Part shown: piece after piece, positions 16,471 to 27,800 of the stretch | How the letters are laid out: each line of letters opens with the position of its first letter | How positions within the stretch are numbered: position 1 is the first letter of the stretch | Source of the DNA: a virus | Length of the DNA: 42,759 bases | Virus record (IMG/VR): IMGVR_UViG_3300024344_000037 | Location: 1-42,759 of that record | Reading direction: 5' to 3' (one strand) | Translations under genes and position numbers: made by a program | The notes under the pieces: generated by a model | What the model was told of the DNA's origin: nothing | Seen by the model: the letters and a program-made list of their open reading frames with translations, nothing else | Databases searched by the model: none

Positions 16471-17517
16471 ATGAGTGCTGAATACATAATTGACAGGTTT
16501 GGGCGTAAGGTTGGTCTTAACGCAGGTGACTCCAATCAACGCTACGTTATCCTCGACTTTCTTAACGAGGCAATGCAGTCAATCTATGAACACGTTGATA
16601 TTCCCGGCTCATTAGTTGAAGAGGAATTTTATGTTGCAGGTAAACAGCGCATTGCATTAAGTCGTGATGTTCATGCTATTCGTGCGATGCGCGAAAAAGA
16701 ATCCAAGCTGACTTGGAGTATTAACAATCTCTTATCAGAATATAACCAAAACAATTGGCGAAGTGACAGTCGTTGTTGGCGTGTTGTTGGTTATGAGCCA
16801 CTTAAGAAATCTTTGGCATCTGGAACAACTGCTACACGAGGTTCAACTGCAACAGGCTTGACGTTGCTTGCTTATGCTAATATTGCCGCAACAGAAAAGT
16901 TTGCGATTACGTTTGAGACATCCACATCAGACAGGCAAACAGTTACGATAACTCCCGGCACACACACAGGATCATCGCCAGATTCTACCGCTATAACACT
17001 TGCGACACAGCACACTATATCGGGTGTATCTAGCATTCGTCGTTACGATACAAACAATGAGCGTTACGGAAATCATGCAGAGGATAGTGGCGGTTTGATG
17101 AAGCTTGTAGACACAGCGGATAACACCATTATTTACTCTGAGATACCACACGACGAGACTGAGGCTCAGTACATGATAGTGGACATCTCCGAGTTTCCTT
17201 GGGATGACACAGCGGTACAGGACGATTCGCACACGCTGCAAGTGTTGTACAAGAAAAAGCTGAAGCACATTAAAAACGACAACGATCCATTTCCGCTCTA
17301 CGGTTTTGAGAACATTGTGATGCACAAGATGATGCAGTTGTTCATGGAAGAACAAGGCAAGCTGCAAGAGTCTATGGTTTACGATGGAAAAGTAACACGC
17401 GATCTAGGTCGCAAGATAGCTGACCTTGAGCGTGGGCAAAAACGTATTATGCAATTTGGAAGACATAGTCACGACAGTCTAACTTTGTCACGACGCTGGC
17501 ACTATCACCGTGGCTGA
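16471..17517 (+). CDS. Head-tail adaptor / tail tubular protein A-like
   Basis: 348 residues. It starts MSAEYIIDRFGRKVGLNAGDSNQRYVILDFLNEAMQSIYEHVD, the small helical opening common to podovirus connector-adaptor proteins. A Thr/Ser/Gly-rich beta-type insertion follows (about 115-190, SGTTATRGSTATGLTLLA), and the C-terminus is helical (YGFENIVMHKMMQLFMEEQGKLQES, LGRKIADLERGQKR). The protein would dock under the portal and carry the nozzle. Its neighbour is a nozzle-like gene that overlaps its end by 8 bases, which supports the assignment. Confidence 0.75.
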   Translation: MSAEYIIDRFGRKVGLNAGDSNQRYVILDFLNEAMQSIYEHVDIPGSLVEEEFYVAGKQRIALSRDVHAIRAMREKESKLTWSINNLLSEYNQNNWRSDSRCWRVVGYEPLKKSLASGTTATRGSTATGLTLLAYANIAATEKFAITFETSTSDRQTVTITPGTHTGSSPDSTAITLATQHTISGVSSIRRYDTNNERYGNHAEDSGGLMKLVDTADNTIIYSEIPHDETEAQYMIVDISEFPWDDTAVQDDSHTLQVLYKKKLKHIKNDNDPFPLYGFENIVMHKMMQLFMEEQGKLQESMVYDGKVTRDLGRKIADLERGQKRIMQFGRHSHDSLTLSRRWHYHRG

Positions 17518-19456
17518 TTACTCACAACAGTCGTTTGTTGGCGGCATGAATATGTCGGTGGATGACACTCGACTAGGTGAAGACGAGTATAAGTTTGCCA
17601 GTAACGTTCGCAATCGCTTTGGTACACTTGAAGGAATTAAGAACGTTAACGACATTTCCAGCAGCATAGGTGCATTTACGGCTAATCCACCAGTACAAAA
17701 AATTTATTCTATTGGTGAGTTTGTATTTGTCTTTTTTGATGGCGGTTGTAAATATCGCAAACCATTAAACCCCGATAGTACTTGGGCTGTTCTTTATGGT
17801 GGTGGCACGATGAGCAGATCAGCTGAGATATTTGTGCAAGCTGTTCCAGCATCCACTCAGAACTTTTTACGCAAAGAAACACAAGTAGCGGGAGCGTCAC
17901 TTGAGTTGGATACAGAAGTAGCGGTTCAAAGAACAGTTGCAGCTATTATTGTGCAGGACGGTGTAAACCAACCAAAAATTATAGAACTAGTAGGTGGTTA
18001 TGCAACGGACAGAACAGCCAAGACTTACGCTGAGTGGTCTGATGGAACCTACACATCGCGTGAATACATTCCAATAGGAAAGCAAATGGCTTTCTTTAAC
18101 AACAAATTATTTGTTGTTAGTACAGACGGGACAGAAATTTATCATAGTGTGAGCGGTCGCCCAATGGATTTTGTTGTACCGATCACAACAGCGGGTAACA
18201 AAATAAACGCTGACGAGACAATTGGTGGCGCACCGGCAACAGCTTATACAGTCGGCTATAATGTAATTACAGCGTTATCGGTATTAAACAACGAGTCACT
18301 ATTTGTTTCAACATTGGGGGGAAGCTACGCTGTCATGCTGGACTATACGATGACAGTGTTTGCAGAGCCAATGTTCAAGAAGCAATACTTGTTTACTGCC
18401 AACTCGATTAACCAGCATTCGTTTGTTGACTTGCTTGGTGACTTTGCCTTCATTGATCCCGAAGGTTTGCGTTCATTTAACGCTGTGATGCAGTCAAAGA
18501 ACGAGGGACGCAATTCAGTCTTCTCACTTAAAGTCGCTCGACTGTTTAAAGGTGTTGTGCAAGACACCAGAAAATGTGCCGCTATAGTATACGATGATTA
18601 CGCTCTATTTGCGTGTAACACAATCTTTGGTCACGGCATCCTTGTCTTTGACACACTCACAAAACAGTTTGTAAGTTTTGATCAACTCACCGATGACAGT
18701 GGCAACAATATTGGGCCTGTCATAGAATTTGCCAAGGTGGAAACAAACAACAAGCGAGAGCTATTTGCGGTCACGCACGGGACACAATGCAAGAGCGCAA
18801 CGATTAACAACGGAAGTGGTTACTCGGTTGGTAGTGGGTTAACAATAACTGTTGATGCACTACCAATAAAATTGTCGTCAGGCACTGTTCTGGAATTTCC
18901 CGGTGGAGGAATATTGACTCTTACATCAGGAGCAAATGCAGGAGCTACCTCTTTATCTGGAAATCTGACCATAGCTAACGTGGTTGACAATGAAAAAGGT
19001 ATCGGAGATCAAGACTACAAGTGTGTTAAGTTATTTGAGGGTTCTAACTACGCAACGGCATACGTCGAGACTAGAGCATTTTGCACCAACGATACCAGAG
19101 TCGAACAGAAGCCGCAGGAACTTCGTCTTTTATTTAGCAAGTTACAATCAGCCTCGTCAGTCACGGCCACTCAACGTGTAAATGATGAGACAACACCAGA
19201 CACATCGGCTGGCTCACAGTCAAAAACATTGGCAGCGCAATCCACGCCGATTACATTTCCCGTAACTTTGTCAACAGTATGGAGTGGGCCTAAGCAAATA
19301 CAAAATTTACTTTACAATTTTCAAGGCGGCCAACAGGGTTGGAAAGTGTCTTACGCATTGAAATGGACTAATGGAATTAACCTGTCAAACATACAACTTC
19401 AGACACAAAATATTACTCCTATGAATCCAATGTTATCACAAGCTTATGTCAGTTAA
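17510..19456 (+). CDS. Tail nozzle / tail tubular protein B-like
   Basis: 648 residues from a GTG start overlapping the adaptor stop. The N-terminus SQQSFVGGMNMSVDDTRLGEDEYKFASNVRNRFGTLEGIKNV is the typical start of podovirus nozzle or packaged-DNA stabilisation proteins (T7 gp12, P22 gp10 type). The rest is beta-rich with propeller-like repeats (IGEFVFVFFDGG, MAFFNNKLFVVSTDG, SLFVSTLGGSYAVM, DYALFACNTIFGHGILVFDTLT). A C-terminal insertion (NNGSGYSVGSGLTITVDALPIKLSSG) may be a surface domain. It would close the tail tip and bind fibres. Confidence 0.82.
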   Translation: MADYSQQSFVGGMNMSVDDTRLGEDEYKFASNVRNRFGTLEGIKNVNDISSSIGAFTANPPVQKIYSIGEFVFVFFDGGCKYRKPLNPDSTWAVLYGGGTMSRSAEIFVQAVPASTQNFLRKETQVAGASLELDTEVAVQRTVAAIIVQDGVNQPKIIELVGGYATDRTAKTYAEWSDGTYTSREYIPIGKQMAFFNNKLFVVSTDGTEIYHSVSGRPMDFVVPITTAGNKINADETIGGAPATAYTVGYNVITALSVLNNESLFVSTLGGSYAVMLDYTMTVFAEPMFKKQYLFTANSINQHSFVDLLGDFAFIDPEGLRSFNAVMQSKNEGRNSVFSLKVARLFKGVVQDTRKCAAIVYDDYALFACNTIFGHGILVFDTLTKQFVSFDQLTDDSGNNIGPVIEFAKVETNNKRELFAVTHGTQCKSATINNGSGYSVGSGLTITVDALPIKLSSGTVLEFPGGGILTLTSGANAGATSLSGNLTIANVVDNEKGIGDQDYKCVKLFEGSNYATAYVETRAFCTNDTRVEQKPQELRLLFSKLQSASSVTATQRVNDETTPDTSAGSQSKTLAAQSTPITFPVTLSTVWSGPKQIQNLLYNFQGGQQGWKVSYALKWTNGINLSNIQLQTQNITPMNPMLSQAYVS

Positions 19457-19688
19457 CGTATCTCACACAGATTTTACAGACGCGACCACGTTGTTCGCTA
19501 ACCTTGCGGCAGCGAACGCCATGCTTGACGGTCTGACAGTACCAGACGCGACAACCAGCACGGATGGTGTTGTGAAGAAGGCAGCACTAGTAGCTGACCC
19601 TTCTGGTAATAGTGCAACAAATAATCAAACGGCAATTATTGCTATTTTAACAAGCCTTAAAAACGCTGGCATCATGTCCAGCTCATAA
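19446..19688 (+). CDS. Small fibre-like virion protein
   Basis: 80 residues, starting 11 bases inside the nozzle gene. The sequence VSHTDFTDATTLFANLAAANAMLDGLTVPDATTSTDGVVKKAALVAD, then NNQTAIIAILTSLKNAGIMSSS, resembles short modules found in phage head-fibre and tail proteins, with a C-terminal amphipathic helix that may trimerise. It probably belongs to the virion. Confidence 0.6.
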   Translation: MSVNVSHTDFTDATTLFANLAAANAMLDGLTVPDATTSTDGVVKKAALVADPSGNSATNNQTAIIAILTSLKNAGIMSSS

Positions 19689-19692
19689 CATC

Positions 19693-20850
19693 ATGCCTAG
19701 TATTGAAGAAATTCTAAACCCCACAAAGTGGCTCGACTTACTCAGTAGTGCTGGGCAAGCCGTATTAAAACCGTTCATAGACAATCTTGGTGGAATGTTT
19801 AAGGAGGGCGGTATTTTGTCTGGCGATATGCTAGGCAACGTAATGCAAGCATTCATCATATCTGAAGCATTCGGCAAAGATGACACGGCAAAGGATGCTA
19901 TTAGGCAGAATACAGAAGCATTCAAAAAAGCACTTCCAGAGTTTGTTGAGGCAAAAATTGCCGCCGGTAAAATGGAAGCAACTGCACTAGCAGATGCTAA
20001 TGATTTAATTGAACTTGGTTTCTTAACTAAACGCAATCCTGACGGCACAGTAAAATCTCAAACACAAATAAAAGACGCTCAAGGTCGAGGTACTGGTAAG
20101 CGTGATTTGTATAACAGAGTAAACTTTGGAACAGAAACACAATATCTAACTGATGCACAAGGTAACATTGTTAAGCAGATTGATAAACAGGGCAAACAAG
20201 TTCCAGTTGTATTAGAAGAGGGTGTAGAAGGTCAATACCAGCTAGAGAATAGACAACGCCGTGAACAAGAAAGACTAGACCGTAGTGCTTACGCAGCCAA
20301 TCAAGCTGATATTTATTCCAAAGATACTGGTACTGGAAAAACTGTTGGTGAAGGTATGCGGGCGTTTGAGGAAGCGGCTGCACCCCATCTTGCTGATACG
20401 CAAGCACAACAAGCTTCAAGCCTTCAAGCATTGCTTGCATCACAAGACCCCACAAAGTTGTCTGGCTCAGAGATGTCCAATGTTGAGCGTGGCTTGGGTC
20501 GGATGGGTATTGGTGTGGGTCGAACTGCTGAGATGGACAAGTACAAGGCAGCCATGACCTTTGGTGATGCTTTGTCACAGAAACAACAGCGGCTTGGTCA
20601 AGCATTGGCGCAAACTGGATCAGTCGCATCAAGTTTTGGTAGTGGTTACAATCCCGGCGTATTGCAGGGACAGACAGGTGTTCAGAATGTATCTCAACCG
20701 GGAAATCAAGCCAACTTTGGTAATGCAGCGGCTAATGTTTATAGCGGCACGACTGGCATGACTCAGAAATTTCAAAACCCAAGCGCAACCAAGTCAGGAA
20801 TATTCCAAGAGTTAATTATGGGCGGCGGTAAAGGAGATGGAGGTAAGTAA
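19693..20850 (+). CDS. Internal virion protein (putative ejection protein)
   Basis: 385 residues. Amphipathic and Gly-rich helices fill the N-terminus (LSSAGQAVLKPFIDNLGGMFKEGGILSGDMLGNVMQAFIIS). A long charged helical middle follows (QLENRQRREQERLDRSAYAANQA), then a Gly/Ser/Gln-rich C-terminal half (GQALAQTGSVASSFGSGYNPG). Proteins of this make-up directly after the nozzle in podoviruses are usually internal core or ejection proteins that form a channel for DNA entry. There is no catalytic motif. It is linked by TAATG to the next gene, which has AGGAGATGGAGG in front. Confidence 0.65.
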   Translation: MPSIEEILNPTKWLDLLSSAGQAVLKPFIDNLGGMFKEGGILSGDMLGNVMQAFIISEAFGKDDTAKDAIRQNTEAFKKALPEFVEAKIAAGKMEATALADANDLIELGFLTKRNPDGTVKSQTQIKDAQGRGTGKRDLYNRVNFGTETQYLTDAQGNIVKQIDKQGKQVPVVLEEGVEGQYQLENRQRREQERLDRSAYAANQADIYSKDTGTGKTVGEGMRAFEEAAAPHLADTQAQQASSLQALLASQDPTKLSGSEMSNVERGLGRMGIGVGRTAEMDKYKAAMTFGDALSQKQQRLGQALAQTGSVASSFGSGYNPGVLQGQTGVQNVSQPGNQANFGNAAANVYSGTTGMTQKFQNPSATKSGIFQELIMGGGKGDGGK

Positions 20851-21854
20851 TGGCTAGTTTATTTGATGTAGTAAATAGGAGACGCCGCTCGAAAGAGTTG
20901 GCTGATAAGTTTCGCGAGGGCGCATCGCCAGAGGAGCTTGCGTACTTTGACCGCTTTTACCAAGAGCCATCGTCTAGTCCAGTAATGGCGCGTGGTGCGC
21001 TTGAGGGTGAGTTGGATTCAGCAGATGCTTTGCAGCGGCAGTTGATGGCGCGAGGCATGAATAATCTACAAGCTCAAGATGCAGTCAGACGTGCTAAAGA
21101 ACAAGAAGAAGCCGAGCTAGATCGAATGGCAAGCTATATTGCTGAAACCCGTGGCCCCAATACAATTGGAGGAACTGGTACGGGAAGTTATCAAGATTAC
21201 CAGCAATCAGTAGGTACAGGCCAATCGCAAGAAGGCAGATACGCAGCTTATAAAAGAGGACAAAGCCAGCAAATCCCACAACCCACAATCAATGAATTTC
21301 CTGAACCACCATCTGAAGATTGGGGAAAGAAGCAGTTAGATTTTGAGGATTGGTCAGCACAGAATCCCCCGACAGGCCCACAGCCGCTAGGTCTTGATGA
21401 TTGGTCAAGGCAAGTTGCTATGCAACAACGAATGGCTGGTGATGTGAGTGCGGCAGCAGACGCTCAATATAAAAGTGAGACCGTTGATGATCGCATTGGT
21501 ATGCTGCAAGAACAGGCAAAAGTATTGCCTAAAGAACTTGAAGCTAAAGGTGCAAGCGCAGAATTAACCGCTGCGTATATGCGTGAGCTACACAAACACC
21601 TTGGAGTTGCATCAGCTTACCCACAAGACTCACCCGAACATCAGAATGCAATGAACGAGGCAGAACAGTTGCACAGACTTGTTAAAGGAACTTCGGGCAG
21701 TGGTTTTAGTTCGTATGGTGCTGCTAATTTTATTAAATCGGTTGAAGATGGAGTTCAGCGATCACAAGCATCTGGTGAAATTGTTGGTGAAGAAGGTGGG
21801 CAACAACTTATGGCCCCAAGGCAAACTTACCTTGAAGGTGAATATCGGAAATGA
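20850..21854 (+). CDS. Hypothetical internal virion protein
   Basis: 334 residues, with an AGGAGATGGAGG stretch just upstream of ATG 20850. The N-terminus is charged and helical (SLFDVVNRRRRSKELADKFREGASPEELAYFDRFY). The middle is polar and disordered, with a repeated acidic-aromatic motif (SEDWGKKQLDFEDWSAQ then GLDDWSRQ) that may bind a partner. The C-terminal helices include ELEAKGASAELTAAYMRELHKHLG. It lies between an ejection-like protein and the giant protein and overlaps the latter by 4 bases (ATGA), so it is probably part of the internal core. Confidence 0.6.
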   Translation: MASLFDVVNRRRRSKELADKFREGASPEELAYFDRFYQEPSSSPVMARGALEGELDSADALQRQLMARGMNNLQAQDAVRRAKEQEEAELDRMASYIAETRGPNTIGGTGTGSYQDYQQSVGTGQSQEGRYAAYKRGQSQQIPQPTINEFPEPPSEDWGKKQLDFEDWSAQNPPTGPQPLGLDDWSRQVAMQQRMAGDVSAAADAQYKSETVDDRIGMLQEQAKVLPKELEAKGASAELTAAYMRELHKHLGVASAYPQDSPEHQNAMNEAEQLHRLVKGTSGSGFSSYGAANFIKSVEDGVQRSQASGEIVGEEGGQQLMAPRQTYLEGEYRK

Positions 21855-24800
21855 CCCTTGAAGAAAAGAAGGCAAGATTTCGTAAAAGACATGGATTAGC
21901 AGACGATTATCCTGTCTTCACGCCCGAAGAAGCTGAGGCTAACAGACAGGCCCAGCAGATGAGTTCTGTTGGCGCAGCCTTTGAGGCAGCAAAAGATGAA
22001 GCAGTTCCCGGTCTTTTTGGTTTGGCCGGACTCAAGGGGGCTATACAAACTATAGGGAAAATTCCTCTTCCCGGAATTCCCGGTAAAGTAGCCAAAGGTA
22101 TTGGTATATTTGGTACTGCAATTGGCAGCGCAATAGCTGGACACAAAGTCCAAGACAAAGTTCTTGAAGCAGTCAGGGATGAGGACACAAATCAAGCCGA
22201 CAAACTTCTTTCACAAGAACTTCGCAAAGAACATCCAATTGCATTTACAACTGGTGAGGTTGTTGGTGGATCATTGGGCGGCGGTATTGGGCCATCAACA
22301 CAAAACCTTAAAGGTTTAGGCGAGCTTGTAAGAACTGGTGCTGGGTTGCGCGGTAAAGCTAACAAAGAACTTGTTAGCCATACACTACAAGAAGCCGGTG
22401 TTGGTGCAGGTGTTGGTATGGCACTTGAAGGTGCGCGTCAATATTCCGAGGGAGACTTTAAACCCGGCGCAATGATAACCACTGGCATTGGTGGTGCGTT
22501 GTTTACCAAACCAGTTTTACACGGCAAGAAGCTTATAGGTACACCAACTGTTCCTCAATCTGAAGCGCAGATTAGAGAACAAACAAGTGATGTTGAATTT
22601 GCTAACGTAACACAACCGAAGGTAAACCCTGACGCACAATTTGCTGATGAAACAATTCAACCAACTATTGAGCAAACCACCGCCCAAGAAGTTGTTTTCT
22701 TAAACGATCCAAGTCTATCGCCAGTGCAAAGGGCTGCGCGAATTGATGACTATCAGAAGATGTTTATGAGCAAGAAGGCTGGTGATGATGCGGCGAAAAA
22801 ACCCGGTAAAAATCCTGCCAAAGAAAGCTCAAAGAAAGACGCTAGTGATCAGCTAAATAAAAAAGCATCAGCCAAGCCAGAAGGTTTAGATGATCCACAA
22901 ATAGACGAAGCACTTGCGAAAAAGTTTGGCGATGAGGTTAAGATTGGAGTTAAGAGAGCAGTTGCAAATATCTCTGACGAAAAATTAAGCAACATTGAAC
23001 GCATGGCTCAAGGCGGTGCTGCTCGTCAATATGCCGATGAGATTAACCAGACTCCGGCAGAACTTCGCACAAAACTTGAAGCAGAGATTACAAAGAATCT
23101 TGGCCCTGACAGTTGGTTGACTGTTAAAAATCTAATGGCTCAACGCAACACGAGTATTAGATTAGCTGTAGATGAACTTGTTGATCAAGCTGGACGAACA
23201 GTTTACGGCTTTACGCCAAGAAACAGTCGCACAATTGTATTGTCTCCAGCTATGCTGGAAGAAACCCCTTTTCACGAAGTCGCTCATGTGTGGGCAAGCG
23301 ACATGATTGGCTCAGTCAGTCGTGACGGTCAACCAACTGCTGATTCTAACGCCATGAAAGGATGGCTAAAAGAGTTGTATGATGTAGATGAGAGTTCAAC
23401 TGTTAAAAGCAAAGACGATGCGTTGGAACAGTTTGCAAAGGAGACAGGAAGGCAACTAGCTGATAGGATGTTGAAGTTGCCGAAAGGTAAGTTTGATAAA
23501 ATGCGTCGGTGGTTTTCTGATATTCAACGAGGCCGTCGCATGGCAACTGGGAAATCTAGGAATAGAAATGACATCTTAGATTTCATGGCGCAACGCATTG
23601 AGATTGATAGAAACCCGCTTGCAGACACCGACTTAATGGCAAGAGAAGGTCAAAGCCTTGCGAGTTTTGTAGACTCAGCAAAGGTTTTTGATACGCAGTT
23701 GGGCGATCCATCAGAGAGTCACAAGTCAACAACCACAATTGATGGCGTTAAGTATGAGTCAGTTGCAAATGCTTATGCTGTCCCGACAGAGATTGCCAAG
23801 CTGTTTAATGTTCCCGATATGCCGAAAGGCTTTGCCAAGAAGTATGCAAATGAGTTGAACAAGCTGAAAGCATCTATCATGGAGGGCAATGAGTACACGC
23901 CTAGCCTAGATTATGTGCAGTCATTTAGCTTGGCTGAAGTTGATGATTACCCAGCAGCTTACAAAAGCATGATGCAAGGTTTGCAGAAGCGTAACACAGG
24001 TGCGCTCAAGCAAATCTTCAAGATGTTTGAGGATGATCCAATCGACATTACTTTGGAGACAAGCCAGCCCGATATGTACCGAGGCTTGTACGATGAGACT
24101 GAGATCAAGATTAACATTCCCACAATAGATGATAATTTTGATATGGTCTTGGCTCAACAGTTAGTTAAGCGACACTTACGGGATAATCAAGATGTGCTGA
24201 AAGACCTTACAGGTGTATGGCAGCGATTAACGTTTGGTGATACTTGGTTTCAAGGCTATGAGCCTGAGCTTGTTACAAGGTTTTTGAAGTTCGCATCCCA
24301 GCATGATATGCCCGAAGAGTTCGCGGCAGTGGTTGCACGTTACAGTGAAGACCTTGGAGTAGATGGTGTTCAACTCAGTTATCGAGGTCAGTCGGAATCA
24401 ATGCGTAACAACTTCGCGAAGTATCACGACAAGATGTTGAACCAAGGTAACTCATTGCACTTTGCAATGAAAAACCTGCCTGATGATGTACGCAAAGCTT
24501 TTGCCCAGACGATGTTAAACAAGTCTAGTATGTGGGATGATGCAGATACATTCCTTGCAGACTTTGATTCCATGATAAACACGTTTGGTGTTAGTGGCTC
24601 ACACGCTCGCAATCGCTTTAACAGATTAAGCCGATCACCAAGACACGTTATAGATGGCTTGGTGAGTAAGGAATCTTTTGTAGCACTTGATGGTTTTAAC
24701 AGGCTGTGGCCTCGCGTTGATGCAGCACCTCACGTTAGCCCGTTGGATCGTGGCGGTAAATTCTTAGAGGATTTGTGGTCAAAAGATGTTGTCCCGTTTG

Positions 24801-27800
24801 AGCAATCCAAGTTCACAACGATGCCAGCGTTGGACGCAATAACCCAGTTGTCTGAAGAGGCAATTAATATTAAGGGTCTGAAGAATATATTTGAGCGAGT
24901 TACGACTCCACCGATACCACCAAGGCGCGTTGATTATCATAGATCAACTAAGACTGCAAAAGATTCATCTACTATAGATATTGCAAATATGCTCAAGAAT
25001 GAGCCGCTGAATGCTACTCCAATAGACTTTGAAGGGCAGATGTCCCGCAAGAAAACTTTGGATGCAGAACGTGCCAAGCGATATGCAACCTTACCTGACT
25101 TCAATGCCAGAGAGCCGAAGACTTGGAAACCATTTCAGATGGCATTGCGTGGAGTGCGTCCTGTTGTTGACAGGATCAGAGAGATTGGGCTTACACCAGC
25201 AGCCAAGAAATTGGCAAGTCTTGTTGCAGACTCGTTTAATGCAACACTCAAGGATGAAACATTATTGAATGGTCAATACCTTGAGAAGCTTATGTTAATT
25301 CACAGCGAAGTTAAGATGTCACCAGCCGAGCTTGATGACCTTGGTGATTTTCAGTTACAGCGTTGGCACAAGAAGCTTGGGTTACGTGAGAAGTATGATC
25401 CAGAGTTATTTCAAAGATACACAGAGAACCCACGGATGCGTTACTATGATCGTGCGATTCAAAACATCATGCGTGACACACGCCAGTATCAGAATGATAT
25501 TGGAATGATGGTGGAATCACATCGGGATGGTAAGCCAGTGCTTTCTCCCGGCAAGTACACACAGGAATATACGCCAGAAATTATTACACAGGAAGTTCGG
25601 ACTGTGATGATGAAGCGTGAAACTGCGAGTCCCGAATATAATAAGCTAAAGCAAGAGGCTGTTGACTATTGGACAGGACTTGCAAAACGCTTTGACGAGA
25701 AGCTTGGCTCTGACGATCTTGACACAACACTAAGTATTGGCGAGGACGGCACACCACTTAAAGATGGCGGTGAAAATGATGCCGATAAGTTGCGGATAAA
25801 GTTTGAGCAATTGTTTGATAAGCTTGCGTTAAGCTTTCAAGGCAAAGAGAAAAAACTTGGGTCACACAAGTTTAAGGCATTGCGTGTTGCCACAGGTAAG
25901 TATGGTTTACCACCACATTGGGTTGAGCGTAATGCACTTCAACGACTGACTCGTTACGTTGTCCGCTTCTCGAAAGATGCAGCTTACTTTAAGAACGTTG
26001 AAGCAAAACCTGAAGTTCGCAAAGTTCTTGGAATACCAGATCAAGCAGGTAACTACAGTGATCTTGATATTGAAGGTCTCGAAAAAGGTGGGCCATTTAA
26101 TTTAAAGAATGTCATAGACGGCAAGATAGTTGATACAAACAAGAAAGGTTTTAGCAAAGACACACAAGCTTCGCATGAGGTACTTGATGATTTTATGCAA
26201 GGGTTTGTAGGTTACTACGAAGGTTGGGATATTTGGACACGCACATTTAACCGAATGGTTACATCCAGTTGGCTGGGATTCGGTGCGGGTATGCGTGATC
26301 TTTTATCCTCTTATATGTTTGCGTTGCCCTATATGCGAACACAGGATTTGCCAATCTTGGCAACACATTTAGTTGGCTGGAGTAACGCTTGGGTTAAAAG
26401 CTTTGAGATGGGCGTAAATAAGACTTCGCTGAACAATCTTGAGTGGCGACAGTCAGGGGCGAGTGAGGTTACAGATCAAGTAAACAAGGTAGCTGATGTT
26501 CTCTTAAAAGTTGGTGGCCGTAACACTCTTGAACAAGTTACACGAACCTTACAGTTTGCTTTTGGTAGGCAGCTTACTTTGCAAGCATTGCGGTCACATA
26601 ATAAAGCGACCATTGGTATTCCAGATTGGACAGCAGACAGACTTCTTAAGGCTGTTGATCAGCAGATGGGTGGCGGCGCAAACTTTCAAGGCAAACGCAA
26701 GAGCTTGTATGATTACATTGGCCAACCAAAACATAAGATTCCAGATGAAATTTTAGATCAAGCAGCAGCCGCTTGGGTTGAAATTAATCAAGGAACATAC
26801 GATGTACGAGGTCTGCCAAAGTTTACGCAACGCGGTGTTCCAAGTATGTTTACATCGCTTGCACGTTGGTCAATAGAGAAGTCTGATCGGATGGTTAAAG
26901 ATGTGCTGTTGCCACTTACAACACAGAACGATCCTTTGCCGTTGATCAAGGCAACGTTTGGCGCAGTGCTTGGCGGTCAGGCAATTGTTTACTTGAGTGA
27001 AGAGATCGCAAATAAAATACAAAGCGATCCCAAGTTGATTGAAGCAATTCAAATGGAGAATCCCAAGGAAGCTGCACAAGCTGTCATGTCGTCCGTGGCT
27101 TTTGCTGGTTACTTTGGAATACAGTCATCAATCGTGCATGATCTTGTAAGGGCATCTCGTTACGGTGTGCTTGAAGGGATTCCCGGTGGCCTTACGTTCC
27201 CCGCAGCAAACGCTGCATTTACAATAGCTAAAGATTTCTTTCATGTAGTTAGTTCTGGTGAAGCTGCTGGCGATAACTGGTGGGATACTTGGATGACGTT
27301 TGTACACAATACATTCAACGGTCTTAACCAGACTATGCGTTATGCTAGTCAGCACATTATGTTGTCTGATGAGATGTCAGACTTTAATGCAAGGGCGCAG
27401 CTTAGGAAGTTTACAAGACTTGAGGAGGGAGAGGTGCAACCGGGAGTTCCGTCTGGCATGAGCAATCCATACACTTGGCCAGCCCGTCGAGCTTTCCAAC
27501 GGTCGAATACTATGGCTGAAGCGCAAAGGCTTTTACCCGCAGCATTGAATGAAGCTGCTGAGAAAGCTATAAGACAACACCCCAACAATCCTGTTGAACA
27601 GAACAAACACTTTCAGAATAACTACAGGCAATTGTACAATCTTGATTGGCACGTTACACCTGCATTGCCTGACAAGAGAGACCCAGTAAGCCATCTCAAG
27701 CGTATGCGTTACTTGGGTCTGGAAGGGCCGAAGGAAGTAAACAGAGGTAAGGGTGATTTGACTAAGATTCTAGGCAAGAAGATAACAGGGGGAATGCAGC

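Noticed and set aside
22132-22150. TTGGCAG, N5, TAGCT: sigma-54-like spacing in the giant gene
   Set aside because: It lies well inside a coding region with no gene start nearby, and the -12 box is imperfect. In a gene of 6 kb such matches are expected.
26372-26389. AGTTGGCTGGAGTAACGCTT: GG-N10-GC in the giant gene
   Set aside because: Internal to coding sequence with a poor -12 box and no downstream gene start until the convergent end.
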